Source of the DNA: Polytrichum commune | Lineage: Eukaryota > Streptophyta > Polytrichopsida > Polytrichales > Polytrichaceae | Reading direction: 5' to 3' | Assembly: GCA_950295325.1 (NCBI GenBank) | Contig: OX485807.1 | Coordinates: 45,972,440 to 46,036,439 of the forward strand | Length of the DNA: 64,000 bases | Part shown: positions 32,386 through 45,323 of the stretch, in pieces | How the letters are laid out: every line of letters begins with the position of its first letter | Position numbering within the stretch: position 1 is the first letter of the stretch | Made by a program: the position numbers and the translations under genes | Notes under the pieces: model-generated | Databases searched by the model: none | What the model was told of the DNA's origin: nothing | The model's input: only the letters and a program-made list of their open reading frames with translations

Positions 32386-32572
32386 ATGATCACCCATGCC
32401 CACCCATGCCCACCCATGAACAATAATATCGCAGCCATGCCCACCCATGAACAATAATATTGCAGCCATGCCCACCCATGCCCACCCATGAACAATAATA
32501 TCGCACCCATGCCCACCCAAAACCCATGGGCATGGGTGGACATGGGCATGGGCATGGGTATGGGCACCCAAT
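32386..32572. repeat. CCCATGCCCACC minisatellite, block 2
   Basis: Same core as block 1 but with a different larger unit that includes CATGAACAATAATATCGCA (three copies). It ends in an inverted segment (CCCAAAACCCATGGGCATGGG) so the last part can fold back. About 315 bp of unrelated sequence separates it from block 1. Confidence 0.78.
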
Positions 32573-33290
32573 GTAAGGCTCTGCGCCTTAGGCAGCTTTA
32601 TCTCAGAGTTCCCATGGGATCCAGGTTAAGGACTTGGGTTTAAGCCACCCTTTGAACTTACAAATTCTGTTACTTGAAGGTGATTTCAGTCCCCATCATC
32701 ACGTAGTCATTGAATGAACAAATGATCGTTGATGTTTTGAAATGCTGTCATCTCTTTGGATTAGATGGAATTGATATCCATCTCGAAAGAAAGGGATTAA
32801 TAGTTATTGGCAGCTGAAGGTTTTTTCCAGCTGGGAATGGTGCTGCCACTGAATCAAAAGCAGTTAGTGTGATCCGGATTCTCCGCATTGATCTCAGGGA
32901 GACTCTGGAAGTATGAGGAACATCGTCCACTGGAACTCTGATGCAGAAGTACATGCTACCAAAAGTGAACCTCCAATATAATCAGAAATACTCACATTTA
33001 TAAACTTTGGTTGATGAGAAGTCACATGTGTTTGTTGCTATTTCTGACAGCCCTTATGACATGCTTTGATGCAGAAAGAGTACGAGGAGCTTGCTAATCA
33101 CATTTTAACGGGACCATATGATCCATCATCTCAGTTATCTACTTATCTTCATGCACTTCCCTTAACATATCATTACATAACTTCACGATCACTGCAGTCA
33201 TACTCCGACTGTTGTATATAATGATAAAATATTATCCACCCTCTCACTTATCCACTTCTTGTCATCCACGCTCGTTAACACACCTCACAC
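32573..33290. other. no feature seen
   Basis: Unique-looking AT-rich sequence. I find no gene family, repeat or RNA gene. Confidence 0.4.
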
Positions 33291-33299
33291 ATATATAAA
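33291..33299 (+). promoter_or_regulatory. candidate TATA box
   Basis: ATATATAAA about 150 bp before the ATG at 33,445, with a pyrimidine-rich stretch (CATTTCTTTATCTCTCTCC) between. This is the spacing expected for a plant promoter and leader, but chance is likely in AT-rich DNA. Confidence 0.3.
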
Positions 33300-33444
33300 T
33301 GCAACCTCACACAAATATAAATGCATACATCTTTGTATTCTTCATCCCACAACCTTCAATTCCTCGCTATTTTCATTTCTTTATCTCTCTCCTACGTAAT
33401 TTTCGCTCGTGTTCGTAATAGCTGCGAATTCGAAAGCAAGTGTT

Positions 33445-33717
33445 ATGGATTTCTCTAGCCGCCTCGCAAATGGCACTGTGGACTACACAACTCTACTTGC
33501 TAGGTTGAAGAATGAAATGACATGTACTGAGAAGTTGAAGGTCGAACAACAACCACAGGTAAATCATTCTCTCATTGCATATGTTTCCCACATTATATAT
33601 TCGCAAATTCATGCATCATATGTTTTAACTCCTCTCATTTCGTATTTCACATTTTTCACATTCTTTCTCCATATCTTACAGGATCACAGACATGGTTTAC
33701 GTTGGACAATTCATTAG
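33445..33717 (+). CDS. candidate small two-exon gene, unknown function
   Basis: ATG at 33,445 opens 38 codons (MDFSSRLANGTVDYTTLLAR...) ending CCACAG before a consensus donor GTAAAT at 33,559. A pyrimidine-rich acceptor TTCTCCATATCTTACAG ends at 33,681. Exon 2 is phase 0 and would add DHRHGLRWTIH and a stop at 33,717 (~49 aa). Using a second AG at 33,688 instead gives a ~61-aa product ending at about 33,760. No family is recognised. The promoter-like upstream and in-phase splice sites are the only support. Confidence 0.28.
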   Translation: MDFSSRLANGTVDYTTLLARLKNEMTCTEKLKVEQQPQVNHSLIAYVSHIIYSQIHASYVLTPLISYFTFFTFFLHILQDHRHGLRWTIH

Positions 33718-33761
33718 GCCTAAGCTCCGATACAAACAACATGCACGATCTCCACCTATAA

Positions 33762-36700
33762 GGATGCGTAAAGATGTGCTCCAATATGGCCCGTTTGAAT
33801 CCAACTTCAAACTAGATATAGTTCATACAACCGACCAACAATACCATGCAAATCGTATGGAGTAAACTTTAAGAAAAAAATATCGAAGTCAACCAAGTTT
33901 AAGTTATAATATTTTGGCTAGACGTCCTTCCTCAGATTTGTTGTATTGGATCCTTAGAAGAAGCAAACGCCTCTAGCATTGTGGATATATGTTCTATACA
34001 ATTAAGTTTTTTTTCCCCTTTTTTCCATTGATGGTCCATTGTGGCAAAGATTTTACTCAACATATCATCAACTCACAATAATCAATCATTTTTTCATTTT
34101 TTTATATTTCATATGTTCTAAAATGCCTTTTGTCTTCAGTCAAAAAAATTCATGAGGTTGAAATTCTAATAGATTCTTATTTGTAGCACCGCCAATTCAA
34201 ACCATGTGATGGAAGAATGCAGGGATTGTTTGTGTGTAATGGGATTTTATGCAACCTCCTTTAAGTATGAGAAAGATTGATTTTATGATTATGTCAATGT
34301 AGTTAAACTTGTCATATGCATTCTTAATATGATTATAAAAATTATGTTTATATCTCAAGTGGTAACACCTGAGCTTAAAGAAGAAAGACCCAAGAACATG
34401 CATTTTCTACACTAATACTCACTACTAAGTTCGTAAATGGAGTAGTTAACTTGTTTTCATGATCAATTTTGAATGTGACTACTCTCTTCTAGCACATATT
34501 CCTTCAGTTGGTTGCTTCCATGTAGCCGTTCTGAAATTCAATTTGCTTCTTATGTGAAAGCAACAACAATTCAATCCACTTGATGGACGACTGTAGGGGT
34601 TGTTTCTTCGTTATGAGATTTTATGCTACCCCCTCATTTGTTTGTAAGTAAACCTATTTTCATGAATTAATCATGAATGTATCTTTTGTCTTACATCATT
34701 TGGGTTGTGTGTATGACTATAGTCGTTCCACCATTCTCTTGTTTTTTTGTGAAGCGACTCCAATTCCATTCACAAGCCTTTCAATAACTCACCATCATGA
34801 GGAGTTGGTGTTTTAGGGTTGGTTCACTCGGGGTCTCAAGTCCTAAGTCCCAACTCACTAGAGGTCAATCTGTGCAATCTTAGTTGTTGAGAGCATGGAA
34901 CTTGGGACTTACCACTTCACACAGGGTTCCAAGTCCTAACTCCCAAGTATGACATGGATGCCTACATGGCAACACTTTTTGGAGGTGAGACTTGAGACTT
35001 CTGTTGAGAGTTGAGTCGAGCAAAAAGCTAGACCCAACCCTCAACACAAGTCCCGTCAATATTTTGCATAAAATAACCAAGATCCGACTTTAATGATAAT
35101 TAAGCATACTTTAATGGCTTCTTGTCTCCATGTTGGCACTTGCTGACAAGAGTGGGACTTGGCACTCAGGACCCCATGTGAACCGGCCCTTAATGAAAAA
35201 TTTATGATGTGCTTGTTGTCTTTAATCACAAAATCCTTTGGCCATTAGCATCCTTGTGGCCGCGATTCTACATTAGTTTTTTTATGGGAAGCAACAACAT
35301 TTCACACATGAAAGTTGGTTCTCAATCATACCTATATATACATTGTTCAAATTATTCTAAATTTGAAACTAGGTCTATTCACCCTAACATTCATGTTTAT
35401 CAAAATATTGTACATTCCTACACCAATACCAATCCTCACATATATGCATGAATAATTTTTGTTCTTTGGTGATTATAGCTATATCAAGTGAATTTAACAT
35501 GTACTCAATCCCTACATTGTAATTGCTTTCTTTTATTTCATTTACAATCATTAAAATTAGGTAGAAAATCGTGAGCCTTCCCCTCCCACCAACGTGGGGC
35601 CCCTGGCCCTAGTGGCTTGTTTGTAAGGGAGATGAAATCATGGGTTTGGTCACAAACCTAGAGTTTATGAGAATTAACACAAAGTCACCCAAATTTCTTA
35701 ACATTTACATTACCCTACACAAAGAGTGGTGTCGGGTTTTTAACAACCAACATTTTAGCTTGTCCTACTAGGATGGGTGGGCCAAGCCAGCCTTACATAG
35801 GTTGATCTGGGATTTAGGACAACGGGTTCCATTCACGTACCCTATTTTAAATCTCAAAATTCGTTCAAAGTTCGAGAGATTAAAAAAAAAAAAAAGGTCT
35901 CAAAAGTTTCACCCAACTTTCAAAATAGGCTCTAATGTATGACATGGTAACAAGCTCTTAATAGATAGTCTTCTCAGAGAAGGATCAATCCCACGGTCCC
36001 ATCCCTCTTTGAGGAACTTAACGGATAACTCTATTCTTGTTAGAATATTACTTATTTACGAATGACATACAATCATTTGAAATTAGGAGTCCCATTTGGG
36101 AATGTTTAGGCCAAAAGGGAAAAGCACTCATGAAAAAGGAAACTTTTGCACAACAAACAGCCTTTTGCAAGCCCCCATCACATGGCCGGATTATGACCAT
36201 AGAAAAGAACAAAAGCACTTAAAACAAACAACGGCTACACTTACACCTTCTACTTAGGTAATGTCTTTTGATATCTCTAGGTGCTTTCGGACTAAGGCTT
36301 AGAATGATCATTTGGGAAGAGGCGCAAAGGGCGTGAGGGATGTGTTCATGGCAACCAACTTCTTAATCCGGTTTGGATTTTTGAAGGCCCATGTCAATCC
36401 TTATGATCCAACAATGAAACCCTACCAAAAGCAACTTAAGATGGGTGAGAAACATACACAAAGCATTCAAAGAACTCCACATGATGTGAGGATCCCAACT
36501 CTTCAACTTACAAATTTCTCGAGGATTGAGAATCCATTGCCTCCAGTGCGTGGAGGTCGGGAAGTCAACCATCAAAACTCACTAACTAATCCCCTAACAA
36601 ATGAGAACAATAGGATTTGCAACGACAAAAAACCACAAAAATAATGATTAGGCATAGGTTGGTAGAACCTCTCCCCATGTGTAAGCCTCTAGTCTCCTTG

Positions 36701-36839
36701 CCCTCGTTAGCTTGGCCTCTGCACTTGTTACATCAAGTAGGCAAGTCAAAAGGCAAGGCATATATGGCTAGCATCGGGAAGTGTTCGGCGTTTTTGTTCC
36801 GGGACTTGCGCAACCTCGTGGAGCTCGTGAACGGGGCGC
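33762..36839. other. intergenic DNA, no supported gene
   Basis: No recognised coding sequence. It contains a weak internal repetition of the motif AACAATTCAA...TGATGGA...TGTAGGG near 34,190-34,260 and 34,560-34,630. A poly(A) run sits at 35,882-35,895. Confidence 0.35.
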
Positions 36840-37040
36840 CGAGCCATGAACATGTTAGCAAGCAACCTCTTATGGTGTTGACGTGATTGGAGCTTAGAAG
36901 AGTCCAAATTTTTCATTAATTCATTTTTTTTTCTAAATACCATTTTTCACTTATTTGTTTGATTGGGCTCATAATTTCCAAAAAAATTCGGTTTTTTATT
37001 TGGCAATTATTTTTGCACGAACCAGCTTTGGTGCTACGGT
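36840..37040 (+). repeat. dispersed repeat, copy B (pair with 3,610)
   Basis: Same order of motifs as 3,610-3,806: AACATGTTAGCAAGCAACCT, TTGACGTGATTGG, GATTGGGCTCATAATTTCC, TTCGGTTTTTTATTTG. It carries more indels than copy A in the poly(T) part. A C-run (37,060-37,068) follows. Confidence 0.6.
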
Positions 37041-37199
37041 AAACTCACATACCCCATCCCCCCCCCCCAATTATTCAACCCCTAGATACCCCATTGATTA
37101 TCAACCCATAACAATGCCTACCCCTTAAATATCCACCACAATTCTGCTACTACACATACGGGTCAGTCAAACCACCTAAAGTAACAAGCAGCCGACACG

Positions 37200-39720
37200 G
37201 GAAATGTGAAAAGGCGGAATACGGTATTCATAACCCTTTCAAAGACCTAAAAATTGCAGAAAGACTACCATGATTACAAAACATACTACAAGTAGAAAAT
37301 ATGGCCATACACCACATCCTACAACTCCTCGACACAACATACCATGATGAGCCAACCCATATACTCAAAGATTGCCTTAATGTCCTATACCTCTTAAATA
37401 CCCAAATCAAACACCTCACTATACATATTAGCCACCCAAACAAAAACATCCTACAAGCTATGATCAAAATGTTAATAACCCGCACATAAATCATCACTCC
37501 ACAAAAGCCCATACAAACATTAGTGGCAATGAACATGCATATGCACATGCCAAAGAGGGACGAGAATTAGACCATGAAGATGCCGCAACACCATACGAAC
37601 ACGCACACCCAACACCATACTACTTCCAAAAAGATTGGTGGCAATCCATGCAAGAGACACTAGACAAAGGTCCCATTAGGCACCTCGGATAACACATCCT
37701 TAAACATGACAAAGGATATGTTAGGGGTAAAATTGTGGATTCACTAGCATTATGGAGATTTACTTAGGATTAGAAAGTAGGTAAAGTTGTTAAGACTTTG
37801 TGGTAAGTTCTAGAAGATATGGGTCGAGTGGCCATTACTTGTCCATGTCCAAGTTGATAGAACGATGACAAGGCCTATACCTCATCAAGTTGATGAGGTA
37901 GGAATTTCTATATTAGTTATATCTAGGTTGTGATGGATTTATAGGTCGTATCTACGAGTAAGTAGATTTAATATATTTCTTGTGTAACTTCCTATTTCAT
38001 AGTATATAAGGGCTCTCGGTGAAGGGTCCGACACCTTCTTGGAGTGCTTAGGATAGTGACAGTTGACATAGGATAGAGTGATAGATTAGAGTTATGACTT
38101 CTTGTATCAAGGCCTTGGCCTTAAGGGTTTCATAAGGGTGAGAGCTATGTTTGTTTACAAGGTTTCTATGCCGTGATTTTCTTGTCCTTAATGTTATTTC
38201 CCTCTATGCCTAAAAGACCCCACAGATACAACTTAGCAATTATAGCAAATCACACACACCAACTACACAAATGGCTTGAGAACGATGACATTGATAAAGT
38301 ATTATCAAATGATTTCTAGACAAACCCCATTGTCACGGACAAACAAAAAGACGCGCCTAATTAAATTCTGAACTGGACATTATATGGGTCATGCCCAAAA
38401 GCATCTATTTTTTGGTAGAGATGCCTACCCATCAAAATCATGCCCCCTCTGCAACTCATGAGCTGCGGATACAGAGGGGGAGGTCACTAGCAAAAATCAT
38501 AGAAACAACGTGCGATAAAAAATAGGGTCTAATATATTCATTGTAGATAAATTTTCAAAAATACATACATATAATATAGGGGGTTCTAAAATAACGAAAC
38601 ATGTTTACATGTAAAATACCATCATATGTAATGGCCTCTTTTATCTAGTCAGCACATGTAAAATAACGTGGAAACAATTACTAGGGGTATTGGGTCTAGG
38701 GTATGGTCTCTGCTAGTGGATGAAAAGAGGTTATTTTATGTTGAAAAAGCTTGGATTGATGATTTCGCAAGTTGGTTGGCTTGAACATTATTTAATCAAC
38801 ATATCCAATGTGCAGTTAATGTTCTCTACCTACGTACGAAGAGCAAAATTTTTGGCACGTTGTTTAAATTGCAATTTTCTTTCTAATTTTCTCTTGCAGT
38901 ATAAGTAAAATAGGGTACTTTAAAATGATTCCCCCAAAAAATTATAAGTATTGATAGGGGGTATCAAAATACGAGCATCTACTTTTATTTTGAAAATACC
39001 ATACCTTATAATATTTTCTGCAAGGTAAATAGCCCCTTGATAAATAGGTCTTGAGTACACCTATATGCATTAATATAAGAGGGAGTGACCTCCCCGAGGT
39101 GACACATGGTTACATGTACTACTTAATTGCAAACAACAACACATCCATGCATTAATAACAAAAAAACACAATAAATTTGTATAGGAAATACATATACTCA
39201 TTTTATCAACTAAAACATCATGGCACTATACACTCAGGAACTCAGGAACGCATAATGAATTACCTCAAGAAAACACAGTGCCAACATGGATATTGTTGTG
39301 CACATGTGGTACCCAAAGATGCCATTGCAACGCCAAGTTTAAACCGGACATATTGTGCGTCATTGGCCCTACACCGGGACTCACCATACACTTTATAGAA
39401 TTTACATATTGTAATGACAAATTTGCTGTAGAAACCCTCGATAGGAAAACCACAAATTACCAACCGCTCATCAACAATATCACAACAAGGGGAGGGAACA
39501 TAGCCTCACTCATAGTATTAGTTGCAAGTGCAAGGGCCACAACACACATCCCATCAATGAAAAACCTATAAACAATGCTTAAACTCCCGATCATGAAAAT
39601 CAAGAGTACATTCGAACAAATCAACATTATCGCCACACAATATGCACACTCAATACTAGTTCATAAATGAAGACTACAAAACCGACAACTTGTCACAGAC
39701 CTCCAAGACTTACCATAAAT
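37200..39720 (+). pseudogene. degenerate LINE-like (non-LTR) retrotransposon remains
   Basis: Scattered plus-strand pieces with many stops and frameshifts. At about 38,420-38,480 there is YPSKSCPLCNS followed by AADTEG, resembling the CPLC...DTW zinc-binding end of plant non-LTR reverse transcriptases. At 39,200-39,570 HGTIHSGTQERIMNYLKKTQ and FTYCNDKFAVETLDRKTTNY resemble the domain that follows. About 700 bp without recognisable coding (38,490-39,180) and an LTR-like insertion (37,719-38,217) interrupt it. The family call rests on memory of such elements; confidence is moderate. Confidence 0.45.
37719..38217 (+). mobile_element. LTR-like insertion (copia-type?), borders uncertain
   Basis: Starts TGTTAGGGGTAAAATTGTGG, typical of a plant LTR start. 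It has a TATA-like TATATAAGGGCTCTCGG at about 38,004 and continues to about 38,217 (CCTAAAAGACCC). It lies between two parts of the LINE-like remains. I could not find a convincing 5-bp target duplication, so the right border is approximate. Confidence 0.45.
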
Positions 39721-40053
39721 AAATAAACAAAATTACAACCCACTATACCTTGCCCACTAAGGTATATTACCATGTTACTAGATGTTTTTTTCTAAAAATG
39801 GTGACTACTACCAATTACAAGTAAAGGCTTTAGTTACTAAATATAATGTGTAATCCTTGCAAAGGGTGAAGTAGTTTTACATCTAACGCCATTGCCCTAG
39901 GGTGTGGCCTAGGATGTTCTACAAACAAACACTCTATTCACTTCAACCTCCTCTGGAGACGGGGATTCTTCTTATCAACCTCTCACACGATATCAAATCC
40001 TAAAATTGTGAAAGAAGTTTGACCAAAGTCTTGATCAATTTTTTTTTTGCTAT
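39721..40053. other. no feature seen
   Basis: AT-rich, no gene or clear repeat. It forms the left flank of solo LTR 2. Confidence 0.4.
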
Positions 40054-40058
40054 CCTTG

Positions 40059-41825
40059 TGTCAGCACCAAACTCCCACCCTTATGCGTCGTAGTCCGGGT
40101 GTAAGTCTAGAGCTCACATGTAGTTGACTGACTCCACTTAGCCTTTTGCACACGGCACCCAATGCTCCACAATACACATTTCAAGCACATACAACTTCCA
40201 TTCAAGTAACTCAAGGTCCAAGTATTGAGAAATACTACATGCACCTCGTAGTCTTAGTCAAAACACGTTTACTCCCTAAGTCCTTTTCACACCAAACTCT
40301 AAACTAATCTCTACCCTACTGATATATTCTAAGCTTAGATCAATGCCAATGCTCAGTCAACAGTTGGGTGTTGCCCATTATTTCTCCTATCAATCATTTA
40401 ACAAATCACCCTATCTCCCTAATTCCTTTCCACATTCTACCTTCTCTATCCTCAAAACTAAATGCTAATTCAAACTCATATAATTCTCAAGTATCCCTCC
40501 CTTTATGAGTTCATACCACAGATGCCCCTAGAGTCTCCTAGCTCCTGCCAAGTCTTCCCTGCCTTCGTCTCAGCTGGCCAATAGCTCGTGTAGCCCTGAG
40601 TTCACCTCATAATATGTTGCTGGTTCGGTCTTGCCTGGATCTGAAGCTGGTTGCGGTGCTGCTCCCCTGCATGTTGGCCCAGATGGTTTCCTCGGACAGT
40701 AGTTGAATTTACCCAACTAGCCCATCGTCCGCCTACCTGCCCCTCTCTGGTTTACTCGCCGACTGCTTGCTCGGCAGGATTGCGCAATTCCACAGGCTCA
40801 GATTCCCTGGTTGTGGCCACCTTGCAGAAATGACGCCGCCCTCAATCCTTCCACACTTCTGTACTGGGAACAGCTCAAGGTTTCACTGGGGCCTCATTCA
40901 ACCTACTGAAACTAGCTCCTTTCTCCCTTTGCATTCGGCACCCTGATTTAGTTCCGGTGCATTGATCTGCTCCTGTCATTCATTGACCAACCTACCAAAT
41001 GCAAGCCACTTCGCACATTGTCTCCTCTCCCTTGCGGCATCAGAAGCTACTGGGTTCTGAGTGTCTTCATAGATTATTAGCTTGCTTTCCAGCCATCCTC
41101 TGATTCATGAAGAGTTGGCGTTGTTGTCAGTATGAATTACTCACACAATTACTCAAGCCCAGATGCACATCCTCAAGCAGTCCCTTGATGGAACCCTCTC
41201 GCATCACAGCCGACCCTCCTGGGCGGCCCGCTAGGTGGCGGCACTCAACCGATAGTGATTCCGTAATTCTCCTTCCTCCGCCTCCCCGTGTCACCCTTCT
41301 TCCTCCCCCTGATCCAATGAAGAAGCATCCTTCAATCAGCCTCAACCTCCACATTCCTCCGCCCTAGCTGCATTGTTCAATCTCCGCCTCACGGGAGGAT
41401 TTTCTCACTCCATTCTCGGCAACTCGTAGTAGCGCCGCTGCTCCTGGCTCGACATACCCAAATGCCATACGAAGAGAGAGCTGCTGCTCTTCCCCGACCT
41501 TCCTGGTCTCCTGCTGAACCTAATCCTCGGTTGGGAGAGACTCTACTCCTAAACCAACAGTAAGTAAGGCCTAAAATGAACAATACACTTAACCTCAACC
41601 CCTTGGTCTTAGGCTTTTTGACTTAAGCCTTGACAAATTATAAATAACAACTCACTAATTGTTTTGGTCTTTTTCATTATAACTGCACACCGTTTACTGA
41701 CTTAACTTAACTTAACTTGTAAACTTTGAACTTTCAAGCTTGTAACTAAATCATAAAAATGCTAATACTAATGTTAGGGTGTTATTAAGGTTAACTTGAA
41801 ATGTGGGCACAACTTTGGGCTCACG
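40059..41825 (+). mobile_element. solo LTR 2 of the TGTGAGCC family
   Basis: 1,767 bp starting TGTCAGCACCAAACTCCCAC and ending TTTGGGCTCACG, with perfect 5-bp duplications CCTTG at 40,054-40,058 and 41,826-41,830. It has the block GTCGTAGTCCGGGTG near its start. The 3' approach (TTAAGGTTAACTTGAAATG) matches solo LTR 3. The last base is G instead of A, a point change in the terminus. It lies next to a gypsy pol fragment, but the target duplication shows it is a separate insertion and not that element's own LTR. Confidence 0.86.
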
Positions 41826-41869
41826 CCTTGCATACATACATTAAAAGTGGGAGGTCATGCACGACACAC

Positions 41870-43757
41870 TTTTATAGATGGTTATGCCGGCTAAAATAAG
41901 ATATCCATAGCACCTAGGGACCTGCACAAAACAACATTTACTACCCTATAGGGAATCTTCATTTGGTTAGTCATGCCCTTTGGGCTTTGTAATGCCCCTG
42001 CCACGTTCCAAAGGTTGGTGATGTTTATCTTTTCCGACTGACTTCAAAAGTCAATGACGGTCTTTGTGGATGATTTTAGTACGCAGTCTAATGTGGACAA
42101 CCACCTTCAATGTGTGAGAGAGACTCTAAAGAGGTGTAGGACAGTGAAATTAGCCTTGAACCCAAAAAAAAACTTATTTGGCGGTACAGAGAGAGGTGTT
42201 GTTGGGTTAAATGGTGAGTGAGAAAGGGAGAGAACCGGATCCGGAGAAGATAAAGGTGATAGACAGCCTCATGACCCCCAGTAACACTAAAGGCATCGTT
42301 AAACTCCTAAGGCATTTGGGTTGGTACAGAGAGTTGATTCCACACTATGCTAAGATCATTTTGCCAATCACTAAATTGCTAAAGAATGACATGAAGTTCG
42401 AGTGGACCAAAGAGTGTCAGCAGGTGTTTAACGAACTAAAGGCTAGACTTAGCACCTACCCCGTCCTGATACCACCAAATTGGGAAGTGCCTTTCCACGT
42501 GTTTTGTGATGCTAGCTCGGTGGCTGTAGGAAGTGCATTGTGCCAGCCTCATGGAAAGAAGGGTAAGGACCAACTGGTGGCCTATGATAGTAGACATCTG
42601 TCAGCAACAAAGCGTAATTATTCTACAACAGAAAGAGAATGTTTGGCTATGGTTTTCTCAGTGAAGAAGTTCCGTCATAACTTGATGTGCAACCCAGTAG
42701 TCTTCTTTGTAGATCACATGGCAGTCAAATTCTTGGTGAACAAACCCGAATTTAGCGGCATATTAGCCATGTGAGTGTTGTTGTTAGAGGAATTCAATTA
42801 CACGGTCGAATACAAACCGGGAAGGGATGCATTTGCAAGTCGATGATCTATCTAGATTGGCTAACCATGTGGGGGCCATCCCGATAGATGACTGGCTAGG
42901 AGATGAGAACCTCTTCTTAGTGACGGTTTAACCAGAGTGGTATGTGGAAATTGTGGAATTTCTTACCACTCAACAACTACCGGTCAAATGGTCGAGAGAA
43001 AAGAGGTGTAAGGTGAGAGTGAATAGCATGCATTTTGTGGTGGTAAGAAATAGGTTGTTCAAGCGAGGGGTGGACGGGTTGCTACGCAAGTGCGAGGGTG
43101 CAACCAAAACACCTGCAATTTTAGCCGCTTGCCACAACAGTGCATGTGGGGGTCACTTTTCGGGCCAGCTCACCGGGCAAAAGATATTCAGAGCGGGATA
43201 TTTTTGGCCTGAGATGTTCAAAGGACATATATGATTATGTCAAGAGGTGTGATGCATGTCAGAGATACGCTCGAAACGACTTGAGAATGGAGTTGCCTCT
43301 ACACGTGTCATTGCCATTAGTGCCCTTCGAGAAGTGGGGGATTGATTACATCGGAGAGGTGCACCCAAAATGGTCCAGGGGAATGGCGTACATTGTAGTG
43401 GCCATTGAGTATCTAACCAAATGGGCAGAGGCTAAGGCCGTGCGAATGAATACTACTGCAAACGCCGCAGTTTTTTTGTATGAGAATATTATCTCTAGGT
43501 TCGGATGCCCTAAGATATTAGTCAGTGATAGAGGCACTCACTTTTTAAATGGCATGATTAGGGAAATAACCGAGAAGTTTCAGATTGACCATAGGAAGAC
43601 CACGCCTTATCATCCCCAAACAAACGGTCAAACGGAGAGAGTGAATCAAACACTTGTTAGTATTTTGAGGAAAACAGTGCATGGTTCTAAGAGGGATTGG
43701 GATGTGAAACTCACCGTAGCTTTGTAGGCCTATAGAACCACATTCAAAATAACTACA
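41870..43757 (+). pseudogene. gypsy pol fragment: reverse transcriptase, RNase H, integrase (part 1)
   Basis: Decayed Ty3/gypsy polyprotein. RT pieces: FIDGYAG-stop-NKISIAPRDLHKTTF, VMPFGLCNAPATFQR and VFVDDF (YVDD box equivalent), with in-frame stops at about 41,890 and 41,950. RNase H at 42,450-42,770: FHVFCDASSVAVGSALCQ, YSTTERECLAMVF. Integrase zinc finger CHNSACGGHF...RCDACQ with a frameshift at about 43,230. The catalytic core 43,330-43,690 has GIDYIG, SDRGTHF and QTNGQTERVNQ, so all three acids (D, D, E) are there. The reading is cut at 43,757 by solo LTR 3 and resumes at 45,324. Confidence 0.9.
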
Positions 43758-45323
43758 TGTCAGCCTAAAATCCCCACCCTTAAGCGTCGTAGTCCGGGTG
43801 AGAGCCTATGACTCACATGTACTTAATTACCTCCCCTTCCCATTGAACTCAGCACTGAGGCACCAGAGATATCCATGCCACGCCACAATTCTACTTGAAG
43901 AGAAACCAGGTTACAAGCATTAAAAAATGCTCTTCTTCCGTGTGAAATATCTTCACACCTTCACTAGATGAGTTCCAAACACACCACCCTATCAACACAT
44001 TCCCACAAGTTCTTTCCTAACACAATCCAACACAATGCTAACTCCTACGCTACACCTAAGCTGGCCTCCCTAATTAATTATCCAATGCTCTAGCATGTTA
44101 AGTGGATGGCCTTAACCCAACTACCAGAACCTCAACTACCGCCCTTCAGTCATGGTCTTCCGACCAGCAACTCCAGTACTCTGCCTAGGTACAGAGCAAT
44201 GTTAATCTGCATCAGTTGCACTTACCCTCGAAGAGGCCCAGTTCACCTAGGGTGCCCACCGAGTGCAGACAGCAGCTTCGCTGGGAAAATTCCTCTCTAC
44301 CTCCCTGAATCCTCTCAGCAGCTCCGAGCCTAGCTCCTTGCTGTCTTTCCCCCGCCTCGAACGACTTCACCTCTGCCTCAGTATACACCCAAGGGCTCAA
44401 CTCCCGACCCCTGTTGCTGCATTCTCGGAAGAGCCCATGCATGTTTCAACTCACTTAAGCAGCTGGAATTCAACATGAATGAGTGTCAATATGGCCCTCC
44501 TGCATTTCTTCGACACACAAATGCTAATTTCTCCGCCCAGCTTGGCCACTGGAGGAGAGAGCCTCCCGACAGAGCTGCAATCACAATATCTCACGGCGAT
44601 TCCTAACCCTGCATTGGCCTTCGCTGACCTTTCCCTCACTGGCAACCAACTCCCTGTCACCACTTTGATTGCAGCGATTCCGCCACTTAATCTGGCAGGG
44701 TCTTCACCCTCTATGTAGCAGCCCTAGTTAGCAGGCCACCGCTCAAACACCTCAGATCCAGATTGGCACTTCCAAATTCAGGAGCTAGAGATTGTAATTT
44801 GCTCCTGCCCAGTCTACAACACCCACAACTAGCACCTTGCTGGCCTCGTATGGTGAATGCTAAATCCCGAATCAAAAATTTGGCAGGGGCTCTGCCCCAC
44901 TGTTGCCGCTCCCTGTTTTCGGTGTTCGGTGAAGAGAGAGAAAATAAGAGAGGAGGCCCCTGGACTTGCCGGACCTCTCCTGGGCACCCCGGAAATCCAG
45001 CTTCCTCATCCCTTCAAAACAAGACCCCTTTCCTTAAACGAGCAGACCCCGAATCCTAAACCAACAATACCTTTTAAGCCCGACACCCATAATCCTAACC
45101 TAAATCCCTTGACTTTAAGTGTCACATAAAATCTAATTGACTAATTATTTGTTTTTGGCCTTTTCCCTTACATTTCACACAATCTCACGTAAAAACTTAA
45201 ATCCCCTTAACTTTTAAAACTCTAGAACTCTCTAGCTTCTAACTAATTCAATCAAAACAATATTGCACCCGTTAAAATGTTATAAAGGTTAAATTGAAAT
45301 GTGGGCACCATATTGGGCTCACA
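43758..45323 (+). mobile_element. solo LTR 3 of the TGTGAGCC family, inside the gypsy integrase
   Basis: 1,566 bp starting TGTCAGCCTAAAATCCCC and ending ATTGGGCTCACA, with 4-of-5-base duplications CTACA (43,753-43,757) and CTACC (45,324-45,328). It shares GTCGTAGTCCGGGTGAGAG and the TTGAAATGTGGGCACCATA end with its relatives. It separates AYRTTFKITTCQ from TTRATPFSLVYG of the integrase and is therefore younger than the gypsy fragment. Frames inside have no known domain. Confidence 0.85.

Noticed and set aside
40059-45323. Reading LTR 2, the pol fragment and LTR 3 as one intact retrotransposon
   Set aside because: LTR 2 has its own CCTTG duplication, LTR 3 sits inside the integrase, and pol continues beyond it, so these are separate insertions.
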